Assembly: GCF_026212465.1 (NCBI RefSeq)
Contig: NC_080062.1
Location: 10,624,217 to 10,688,216 of the forward strand
Reading direction: 5' to 3'
Length of the DNA: 64,000 nt
Origin: Amaranthus tricolor
Lineage: Eukaryota > Streptophyta > Magnoliopsida > Caryophyllales > Amaranthaceae
Positions within the stretch are counted from its first letter, which is position 1. Every line of letters starts with the position of its first letter. Position numbers and translations under genes: made by a program. Under the pieces are notes generated by a model that made no database searches, was not told the DNA's origin, and saw only the letters and a program-made list of their open reading frames with translations. Below are positions 56,001 to 64,000 of this stretch, in pieces.

Positions 56001-59000
56001 CCCTCATTCAGCTTAACTCTGGACTAGTTTTTCCCGAGAAAATTTGAGTTGTTTGTAAAGTGTTTCTTGTCAACGTGATAGGCACCATCATTTTTTGAGG
56101 TGAAGTTTAATTTGTTAATAAAAATGACGCATTTAATTATGTGTAGCATATGTGAAGTTGTAGATGGTGCTTTCTAGTTTCTACTAAGAGTCAATCGAAA
56201 ATTGTCTATTTGTTATCACTAATTCAAGTAATGTTGCGTATATCTTACTACAAATAGTGGGAATGACATTATTCTCATTGGGGTAGTGAGATTTTGTTTT
56301 GGGTCACTTTTTGGCTCCATTTTTTGTGAATATATGACTAGCTTAAATGGAACGCATTTCCAAGTTAAACTAAACAATCATACGTCATATTTTTTTCTAC
56401 TATTTTTAAACCTCTCTTTTTTAAAAATTTGAACTCTCATCTCATTTGTAAAAGTGGCAAATTAACCCCACAAATTTAGACCTTACGTGACAATTAACTC
56501 AAACATTTACAATGTAGCAAATAACCCCTTGTGTATGACAAATCCTGTAATTGAATCCTAAGTGTATTTTTGTGGTACAAATTGCCCTAAATATAATAGT
56601 CTCACAAGAAGTAAAATTTATCCGCTTACTTAAATCAAGTTGATATACTTTTGTAAACTTTTAATATCACTCATTTTTTAATTTGGCTTTTGTGTTAGTG
56701 TTACATAATTCATGAAACGCTTTGATTGTTGTACAAATTCAGATTCGTGATTTGCTCCTTGGCATATTTTTTGCTCGTTTGGTTGGGTTTTTTGGTGTAA
56801 TTTTTTGGTTCGTGATTCGTGCATTGATCACTGGAGTTGTTTCCTTTTCTTTTCTCCTCTTTCATCCTCTCTCTTGCCTTAGATGATGTTAAATCATACA
56901 GTGCTCTTACATTTGGAAAGAAGCTCTCTTGCCTTAACTGTTTTTAATGTAATAAGGTAGATTCCACAGAGACCCTTGATTTAATTGGCAGCTTGGTTGC
57001 TCTTGGCATTGTAAGTTTATAAAAATTGTACATTTTTTAATTCAACTAAAAAGAAAGTGTTGATCAACTTGACTTGACTTGGGCCTTTGGCTGAGCAAAT
57101 ATTGTGTGGGATCTAACTGGTATCTCTTGATGTTGTATCATTTTGGGAATGCAGATTGAAAAAAGGTTTGAGAAACTGAAGAAAAGTAAGGCAAAAGATT
57201 CACAAATAAAGGCAAAGGTAACATGAATTAATATTACATTATTAGGCTTCTGAAATGTATTTTATTTATTTAAGAATTTATGATGCTTTTTGCTCCACCT
57301 TCAGGAAGAAGCAGAAAGATCAGCGCTAGAAAAGATTCAACAGGTCCTTACGGATGGAAAACCAGCTCGATCGGTTTCCTTGACTGATGTTGAAAAGGAT
57401 TCTGTAAAGCATCTGTGTTTGCTGACTTTGAAACCAGTAATCTATGTTGCAAATGTAGCAGAGTCTGATGTAGCCGATCCTGACAATAATCCATATGTCC
57501 AAGAAGTGACCAAAGTTGCATCTGATTTGAACTCTGGAGTGGTGACTATTTCCGCACAGGTCTTTTACACAGTTTAACCTAACACCTTTATTTGGAGTGG
57601 CTTAGATGCTTCTGTTGATTTCTATCTTCTAATGGATCTTGGATGCTTTTGGGCCTTACTTGGGAAAATTTGTCTTTTGATCATGGCTTTGTTTTCGATT
57701 ATCACTTCCTCATCTCCATAGACAAGCTATTTGTACCATAGGTTTGTCAATTGTTTACAAAGTGATGCCTTTTTGTACGAATGATTGCACAATCCAATAT
57801 TTTTGCAGAGTATTCTGTGACTTCTTAAAACTGTGAGACCCTTACGCCTGCTAAATTATATAGATTGATCTCCAGAGAATCCTCATAACCAGTGGTGTTG
57901 ATTTTTGAACGTAATCAATTAGTGTTAAGCTATACAATCGGGGTGATAGGGATAGCTAGTCTTCGTGGTCTTTTTACTTTAGGCATCACCCCGTTGAAAG
58001 AGATTGTGATTTGTGTCAGTTGTAGAGCTTCTTTCCTGATTAATAACATCCACTTCCCATCCTGATTAATAACTTCGTGGTCTTTTTACTTTAGGCATCA
58101 CCCCATTGGCCAAACTTATTTGAAAGACTAAAACTCCCTGCAAGGTGAGAGCTTTCTCATGACTTGTGGTTTTGGACAAACTCAATACTATATCTCCAAA
58201 AAAGATTTCCCCACCACTCTCTTTGCCCACAATGGTGTATCATGTGTTCCAGGAATAGAGAGGATATTGATCATCTTTTTCTACATTGTAATTTTGCAAG
58301 AGGGATCTGGATTAATTTGCTTAATGTCGTTGGCGAGTCTTGGATTGAGTCGGCTAGTATCAAGGATTTCCTCCAGATTAAATATTATGGCTTTGGAAAG
58401 AAGAGGGAAATCGAGACTTTATGGCTCAACTGCATCTTAGCCACACTTTGGGCAATATGGTCAGAAAGGAATAGGCGCATTCATAAGGATCATTTCCGTT
58501 AGATTTTTTAGGGATAAGGCTAAATAATTAGCAACCCTATGGGTTAAGGCCAATGGTTTTTTTTTGGGAATTTTTCTATTATTGATTTATGTAGAAGTGA
58601 TTGGAAAGTTTTATTGTAATTAGATGTTTTTGCACCTGCTTTCTATGGTTGCCTATAACTCATTAAAGTTTTTCTTTATCAAAAAAAAAAAAAGAAAAAA
58701 TTGGTTTCTTATGCCAAGTAATCTTTTGGGAGGATGGGATAGTAAGGAATAAGGATCTTCTCAACCAAAGACAAATGATCATTTTTGTTTTCTTGCTTAT
58801 TCTCAGAATTTACCTTTCTGCGATTGTTTGCAGGTTGAGGCTGAACTTACAGAACTTCCAACAGACGATAGAGTAGAGTACTTACAGTCTCTTGGAGTCG
58901 GTGAGAGTGGTCTGGGAAACCTTATAAGAGCAACTTATAATCTTTTGGGGTTGCGAACATATTTTACGTCTGGAGAGAAGGTGCTGGGGATAATTATAAT

Positions 59001-62000
59001 TTTATTTCTGCTTAAACTGAGATTTATTTCGTTAAGTTCAATAGTCATTTCGTACTTTTTTGTACAGGAAACAAAGGCCTGGACGATACTTGCAGGTTAG
59101 TGTTCTGATGTTTTCCCCATATTAGTACGCGTCAAAGTCACAATTAGTAACGTTGAATTTTTGATGATTTGTAAAATATATGAGCATGATTAAGGTGGTT
59201 CTTTTATCCCTTACTGCACCCCTTCCCTCCATATGGAGGGGAGTGGTGGAGGGGGTTGATGGTTCCAGTCAGATAACCAAATGTAGATCCTCTGTTTGCT
59301 AAACTCCCAAATTCTCCATTCAGAACCTGAGAGTTTGAAGGATTCAACTGAATGTATTAAGGTGGTAACAGGATTTATTTTTCCTTCATCAAAATGTTTC
59401 TTGAAATGTTTGCTTCACCAGACTTCTGCTATATAAAAAGATTTGATGATTAGGACATATCAGGTGAAAAAAGAAAGTATAAGGGAATAAGAGGGTGCAA
59501 GGGGGATGACAGGCGTGTACTTCACCAGGCTTCTGCATGCTTACGCTAATCATTTTTGTCATGTGTCATGGTAGGAATGACAGGCTTGATTGCAGGGAAA
59601 GAGGTTGCTAGGAAGTCAGTAATGACTAATGACAGGTCAATTAATAAACCCCTCCAAAAATTACCGTTTTAAAAGTCATAGAAGACCACTTTACAAAGAC
59701 ACTAGTAACAGCTGGGATTATTTAAAATCAATCAGAAGGTGGGATTTGTTAGAGAAGATGGATCAAAGTTTGGGATGTTCTTAACTATTCTTTCTTTTGA
59801 AATATACATAGCGACAAGTCAAACATACATACATAATAACATTTGTTTATATGGTTAATTACTCCCTCTATTCCTATAAGCTCTTTCTATCCATTTGAAT
59901 TTAGTTCCAGAGAGTTATTCCAAAATATACTTTTTGTTATTTGGTATCATATTTTCCATTTCTAACCTTCCTTGACCCATGCACCCTCCAAAGGTGCACT
60001 CTCTCACAGTAATATATCGTACTATAAAATGAAAACTTTCATACTTTCTGTCTTCTTTCATTGGACCTGGGTTATTGGAACATGGAAGAACTTGAGGAAC
60101 GGAGGGACCAAGGGAGTGTATTAATAATGTGAAATTCCCATAATTCGGCTGAAACATGCAGAGGATATATTAACTTGAAGGGGTAATCTTATCCAGCCTG
60201 ATGTAACCTAATGTCATCTATAATCTATTTGAAATTTTATTGTCTAAGCTTCTTTGAATAGTAATGAGGTTCAAAAAGAAGGTGAACTGAGGTTAACTTT
60301 AAGGGTCAATCTGGATCCGGAGATCTATAGTGGATGCTTTCCAATTTTTGATAAATAACTAATGTAATATGGTTTGCAACATTATTTAATGGAGGAAAAT
60401 AATTGTCTTTATTGGCTAAATATTATGGAAATTGTAGACAAACTTCGGGCTGTAAACTTATATTTCTAAATATATGCTTCATCATTTTCAACAAAATAGC
60501 CTTGCAGAATCCTTTGTGAGAGCAAAAGAGACTCAAAAGCTTTGCACTATTTTTAATAGCAGCCTCCACACCTGGCTCCACACCCAAGAGAGAATCTAAC
60601 ATGATTGAAATATGAAGAGAAAAAGGTATGCAAATTATTATGATAGAAGACGAAGAAGATAATGAAATTGGAAGAGAGAAATATCATGATATAAATATTT
60701 ATGTTTCATGTCCGAAAGGATTCCTTTTTTTACACTTGCATTTGCATTAGTTACAGAGCATTATGAAGAAGATAATTATTTACAAAGTAGAATTCCTTGA
60801 GTGAATGCTATACTTCTCGCTATGATTTCTTAATTAGTTAGCTGTAGACTGTGTTGTCACTGTATAAACCCAAAGTGTTCCTAGGATATCAGATTGATTC
60901 TTTTTATGTCCCTTCATTATTCCATTTATGTTTATTGCTAATTTGTTCTCTGCATAATATTCTTTATTTTGCAGGAATGACTGCCCCTCAAGCTGCTGGA
61001 GTTATCCATTCTGACTTTGAGAAAGGTTTTATTCGTGCTGAGACGGTAAGAAATTATGGAAGATTCTATCTCAACTCTCATGGCTTTGCTTCGCATATGG
61101 AAATTATGTGCAGAATTATGGAAAAGTTAACTCAATCTCTAGAGACTTGAGTACAGAAGATATATAACAAAAAAATAGTACAGAAGATATAAGATTACTA
61201 AACCTAACTCTAGATTCTAGTAGCACTCTTGTTTTCTGATCAGGTCAATTCGCTAGGAAAATTCAGAAAAGCTTGATGTTAATTAGTAATATTAACCTTG
61301 ATTAATGATACTGAATCAGGGACAGATATAGTTAGAAGTAACATCGTATTAGTGGATAAAACTAGAGATTAGCTAGTTTTTTGGGTATTAATATCCTGCC
61401 CACTATGCGGGATGTGTTGGTTTATCATGCCAAGGGCAGGCTGGGACACTTCTTGTACCCGCAAGTTACGTTTAGGTGTGTAGGGGCTAGGCTTATGCAT
61501 GGCACAATTCACTGGCACAACCAGTTGTTGCATATCAACTACCAGTCACTATCAGAGGTACTCTTGTTTTACTTCTAGGATAAGAATGAAGTTGGCCCGT
61601 TTTCTTTTGTTAGTTTATTTATAATTGTATTTGTGATGAAAAAAATCTCTTATCAAAGGTAACTTTGATATCACCAGGGGAGGGTTTGACAACTGACAAT
61701 GTTCATAGCGTCATTCATTGAGTTCTACAGTACTTCTAAACCATTTTGTCAAGGTTATTCCAAATCTTATAATCTCAATTCTCATCCTATTATTTTTCAG
61801 GTAGCTTATGATGATTTTGTTGCTGCCGGCTCACTTGCTGTCGCAAGGGAGAAAGGACTAGTGAGTTCATACTATTAATCTTTACATATCTAAATTTTAA
61901 CATCTATGCTTGTTTGAATGCATCAAGTTTCATGAACTGGTATCTGAGAATGCATTGGGTAGAAATTATTTTCCTTTGTCTTTCTCTGCCACATGATTCA

Positions 62001-63003
62001 CTAAACTCCTTGCGAATCGCGAATCAAAAAAAATGAATTATGGTTGGTTTTGGGCTATTCTTGGCTCATTTTGGGCGAATTGCGAATTCAAAAGCGAATT
62101 AACTAGCGAATTACGTTACACTATTCTTTCTCCATTGTATATTTCAAAACTATATGGACTAAGTTGGAATACTTAGTGGTAATTTGTTCTAAATCAATAG
62201 TGTTTTCCTATACTCATAAAAGCAGCAAGTCCCATTTCATTGCAGTGCTGGCAAGTGCATATACATGTCTATCACCATTTAAGATCATATCATTCACACT
62301 TCACAGCATTGGAAAGTGATACGTCATTCGAGATTCCTCACGCCGTACTAGACGCATTCAAAATAGACTCGAGGACTTGATATTTACCCGACCTTATAAC
62401 TGAATTTGACTTCAAAATGAATTTAAAATTATAAAAACCACTGTGGAGTGTGGACACAAGACCCGATTTTGACCCGACCCAAATTTCCTGACCAAAATCA
62501 ACCCATGACCCGAATGAACACCTCTACGCTGTACACAACCTTCTGAGAATGTATAGCATGGTAATCTGATATAAAGCGTTGCATTACACTATGGACAACA
62601 AGTCACAACAGATATATATTAAACCCTTTTGCCTTAATATGCTGCTATCCAACTGTCATGAGGTGGTTCATTTCAAGTTCTTAATGCCATGAGGCTGTCT
62701 GCCCTAACCAGAAACCAATGACTAATATTGAACAGGAAAAAGAGATCAACATAATATCGAAGGGGTTTGAGAGCTTTCTTTAGCAGCGCTTTTTGTCATT
62801 ATAGTAATAACAACACGTAACTGCTCATAAATGACATTCATCGCTCGCATTAAGCTGCGAAGAGGGATGAGGGAGAATCTCATACTTATATGATGCAATA
62901 ACTCATTGATTTTTGCTATTTGTATGTATTGCAGTTGAGGTCTGAAGGGAAGGAATACATCGTTCAAGAAGGCGATGTCATGCTGTTTCGCTTTAATGTC
63001 TAA
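47075..63003 (+). CDS. YchF: Organelle-type YchF/Obg-like P-loop ATPase
   Basis: The exons are 47075-47284, 51476-51664, 51801-51854, 55150-55260, 57155-57217, 57305-57559, 58834-58980, 59068-59095, 60975-61045, 61801-61860 and 62935-63003. They join in phase to 418 aa (Arabidopsis At1g56050 is about this length). Residues 1-48 look like an organelle presequence, absent from cytosolic YchF. G1 is GLPNVGKS (57-64) and G3 is DIAG (121-124). The fourth motif is NVAE (259-262) rather than NKxD, which in this family gives ATP over GTP preference. A helical arm ([15 protein letters not shown]) and a C-terminal TGS-like domain ([33 protein letters not shown]) complete the fold. YchF proteins bind ribosomes and affect stress responses; the organelle role is inferred. 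A 54-nt cassette at 56957-57010 may be included in some transcripts. Confidence 0.96.
47285..51475. other. YchF intron 1 contents
   Basis: This 4.2-kb intron holds the CATGGAA-type element (50265-50735). It also has a short exon-like piece at 48160-48240 ([20 protein letters not shown] before a gtaagtg), probably a stray gene or transposon fragment. The rest is AT-rich. Confidence 0.5.
50265..50735. mobile_element. CATGGAA-type hAT-like element, copy 2
   Basis: The left end is CATGGAAAAAATCGAAGTCG; the right end inverted is CATGGAATAAAAACACTCCC. Flanks CTCCCACC (50257-50264) and CTCCCGCT (50736-50743) match at 6 of 8 positions, fitting an 8-bp hAT duplication with two mutations. The internal text matches 23914-24464 with small deletions. 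No protein. Confidence 0.75.
51855..55149. other. YchF intron 3 contents
   Basis: This 3.3-kb intron has a reverse SINE copy at 52100-52335. The rest is AT-rich. No gene, tRNA or other clear element. Confidence 0.5.
52100..52335 (-). mobile_element. Au-like SINE, reverse copy
   Basis: It reads caatgccattaagtggctcc, caccta-ggtgaggttttggg, cggatgtacgcaacc, then ttcacataaataagaagtgt and tttagtccattataatcc. It matches 32230-32465 over its whole length in reverse orientation. It starts with an acaacaacatt run, the inverse of the TTGTTGTT-type SINE tail. Confidence 0.7.
56095..56300 (+). repeat. Diverged Au-like SINE
   Basis: The words atgtgaagttgtagatggtg, ctactaagagtcaatcgaaa, gttatcactaattcaagtaa and tgttgcgtatatc follow the order of the 32230-32465 copy. 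Heavily mutated. Confidence 0.5.
56698..56840. repeat. Decayed member of the GTNACATGATT family
   Basis: It starts gtgttacataattcatg and carries gattcgtgatttgctc and ggttcgtgattcgtg. These resemble the subterminal words of the 22370-23173 element. The ends are too decayed to be sure. Confidence 0.4.
56957..57010 (+). other. Possible 54-nt cassette exon of YchF
   Basis: Bounded by AATAAG|GTAGAT and GGCATT|GTAAGT, it reads in phase as [18 protein letters not shown] (18 residues) with no stop. Inclusion would insert 18 residues between SDLDQ and IEKRFEK at the start of the helical arm. The family's normal length is met without it, the acceptor is weak, and the donor is strong. It may be an alternative exon or chance. 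Confidence 0.35.
57962..58107. repeat. Direct duplication beside the LINE remnant
   Basis: A unit beginning cttcgtggtctttttacttt and continuing aggcatcacccc occurs at about 57961 and 58074. The words cctgattaataac also occur twice between the copies. It looks like a local duplication associated with an insertion. Confidence 0.75.
58108..58697 (+). mobile_element. 5'-truncated LINE with reverse-transcriptase zinc-binding end
   Basis: At 58164-58502 the frame reads [40 protein letters not shown] and later [12 protein letters not shown], with a frame break near its start. This is the zf-RVT region (C..C..H..C) at the end of plant L1-type ORF2. A 3' UTR and a poly(A) run (58680-58693) follow, giving plus orientation. 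The EN and RT domains are missing, so it is dead. It lies in the YchF intron before exon 58834-58980. Confidence 0.85.
59096..60974. other. YchF intron between ETKAW and MTAPQ exons
   Basis: This 1.9-kb intron has a phase-1 split inside a Gly codon. It holds a Stowaway-like MITE at 59860-60120 and no gene. At 59500-59600 the word acaggc-tg-ttcaccag is partly repeated. Confidence 0.5.
59860..60120. mobile_element. Stowaway-like MITE
   Basis: The left end TACTCCCTCTATTCCTATAA and the right end inverted TACACTCCCTTGGTCCCTCC share the TACTCCCT(C)...CC layout with TA borders. About 260 bp, non-coding. Confidence 0.65.
61046..61800. other. YchF intron 9 contents
   Basis: An open stretch at 61381-61578 (including [20 protein letters not shown]) has no family I recognise and no start or splice support. 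I treat this intron as non-coding. Confidence 0.45.
61989..62119. mobile_element. 130-bp MITE of the GTNACATGATT family
   Basis: The left end is CCACATGATTCACTAAAC and the right end inverted is GTAACGTAATTCGCTAGTTA. The interior repeats gcgaattgcgaattc-like words. It lies in the last YchF intron. Confidence 0.55.
62396..62523 (-). repeat. Reverse copy of the 'cgggttgattt' repeat
   Basis: It reads gacccgacccaaatttcctg, aaaatcaacccatgacccga and atgaacacctc. This is the inverse of the start of the copies at 46397, 46763 and 63475. Confidence 0.55.
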
Positions 63004-63239
63004 TAGGTAATCATAGATTCACAGTACCACTAGAGGGCAGGAACAACAAGCTTTAGCCTACAGGGTTATATTCATTGAGTGCAAAGTACATCCATTTCTT
63101 GAACCGTTGGAGCCTAACCTCACAAGTCAGGTAAATTCGATTTTGGGTCGACGCCAATTTTGTTCGAAGACACAAATGATCATTTCATTCTTTCTATTCC
63201 TATACAGTTTCATTGTATTTTTTGTAAAGCTTAGAAATC

Positions 63240-63245
63240 AATAAA
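63240..63245 (+). terminator. Possible poly(A) signal of YchF
   Basis: AATAAA lies 237 bp after the stop in a T/A-rich setting. Several near variants occur in the same tract. Confidence 0.4.
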
Positions 63246-63474
63246 AATTTAATTTCAAAATAAGGGAAGTCTTGATTCATACTTTATTAAAGTGATTGTT
63301 GTTTACAATATTAGTTTAGCATGTTTGTTTTTTTTTTGTTGAGATGCAACTTGATTTCATTCTTCAATCATCAAATGAATATATCATATACAATTTAGTG
63401 ATGATGTACTTTTGAAAATCTAATTATGGCCGATTAGCTGTATATTGCTTAAAATATGTTCACCGTTGGATTTA

Positions 63475-63610
63475 AAGGTGTTTATTTAGGTCATCGGGTT
63501 GATTTCGGGTTAAATATTTTGGGTTGATTTGAAATCAGGTTTTTCGCCCATATTGTTTTTTATATAATTGTAAATTATTTTAATGACGGGTCAAATTGGA
63601 TTCGGTTTTA
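63475..63610. repeat. Copy of the 'cgggttgattt' repeat
   Basis: It starts gtttatttaggtcatcgggt, then tgatttcgggtt, and ends gggtcaaattggattcggtt. Fourth copy of the family, abutting the element that begins at about 63625. Confidence 0.55.
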
Positions 63611-63624
63611 AGATGAAAAAAATA

Positions 63625-64000
63625 AGCTTTTTTCACAAAAAATTCAAAAAATAAGCTTTGGGAAAGTTTTATTCCCAGAATAAGCGTATGTTGCTCCGAA
63701 GCGAGGTATTGAGCTTGTTCGTCATTACTAACAATGAACAAATGACCAGGTAAAAAAAGTCAAAGAGTTTGTTTGCTATTATTAGCAACGAACAAAGACT
63801 TTGGTAAAATCAATATCTTTGTTCGCTGTTACTAATGGCGAACAAAGACTTTGACTTTTTTTTACCAAAGTTTTTGTTCGTGGTTACTGACTGCGAACAA
63901 AGACGGAGCAAAAGCACGACCATCCTTCTTCATCTTTCCTTATTACCCCCAATTCTCAAATTTCAAAGCCCTAAAAAAATACCACATTTCCCTTTGAAAT
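63625..64000 (+). mobile_element. Left end of a second hairpin-array element, cut by the window
   Basis: After aataagctttgggaaagttt and tattcccagaataagcg come four hairpins of similar size: 63715-63741, 63768-63796, 63817-63847 and 63872-63902. The best has arms CTTTGTTCGC / GCGAACAAAG. A pyrimidine-rich, leader-like stretch follows (catccttcttcatctttcc). The order (GGGAAA...TTCCCA end, hairpins, leader) is the same as at 36309-36600, where a PMD gene follows. The hairpin sequence is unrelated. The body lies outside the window, so gene content is a prediction. Confidence 0.55.

Larger units (their letters stand above)
55261..56956. other. YchF intron 4, first part
   Basis: AT-rich, with a decayed SINE copy (56095-56300) and a GCGAAT-family remnant (56698-56840). 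No gene seen. Confidence 0.5.

Noticed and set aside
58159..58502. A YchF exon or new gene
   Set aside because: The sequence is a LINE reverse-transcriptase zinc-binding end with poly(A); it does not fit YchF phase or family.
61381..61578. A small gene in the YchF intron
   Set aside because: No family, no start or splice context, and the surrounding sequence is intronic.

Overview
The window is nuclear DNA from a flowering plant, most likely a eudicot. It is AT-rich, its genes are split by GT-AG introns of up to about 4 kb, and introns and spacers are full of MITEs, SINEs, LINE remnants, solo LTRs and Mutator-like elements. A lineage such as Caryophyllales/Amaranthaceae is a guess from the style of the repeats and was not demonstrated. 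Exon coordinates were fixed by hand from splice sites, reading phase and remembered family sequence; no database search was run.

Five protein-coding loci stand up. (1) 992-6806, minus: the 5' half of a NARROW LEAF1-like trypsin-fold protein, running off the left edge. (2) 11031-14286, plus: a DYW-class pentatricopeptide-repeat protein like Arabidopsis At4g02750, interrupted by one intron. (3) 17277-27346, minus: SYP61, a trans-Golgi Qc-SNARE, complete in seven coding exons (242 aa). (4) 31965-35982, minus: the nuclear gene for plastid ribosomal protein L24, complete in four exons including a 42-nt one (193 aa). (5) 47075-63003, plus: an organelle-type YchF/Obg-like P-loop ATPase, complete in eleven exons (418 aa) with a possible extra 54-nt cassette exon. 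Three of the five (PPR-DYW, L24, YchF) are expected to act in plastids or mitochondria. They show no sign of co-regulation and the grouping is probably chance.

The spacers hold the most structured transposon content. Between SYP61 and RPL24 lies a 2.75-kb solo LTR (28563-31317, TSD GCATC). Inside it sit a solo LTR of the 5S-bearing Cassandra TRIM family (28834-29104, TSD GAAAA) and a 220-bp TA microsatellite. Between RPL24 and YchF lie two Mutator-like elements. One (about 36263-39834) carries a decayed plant-mobile-domain (PMD) gene flanked by arrays of short hairpins. The other (43249-46103) has 240-bp terminal inverted repeats and a perfect 9-bp TSD, and carries the tail of a MURA transposase plus an antisense GRF zinc-finger ORF. 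The right edge (63625-64000) looks like the left end of another element with the same hairpin layout but a different hairpin sequence.

Smaller repeats recur. They include a four-member family with GT(C/A)ACATGATT-like termini, two copies of a hAT-like CATGGAA element, a SINE family with at least five copies, Stowaway-like MITEs, and a LINE nested in a hAT-like MITE with a 12-bp TSD. Unlisted gaps in introns and spacers are AT-rich sequence in which I see no gene.
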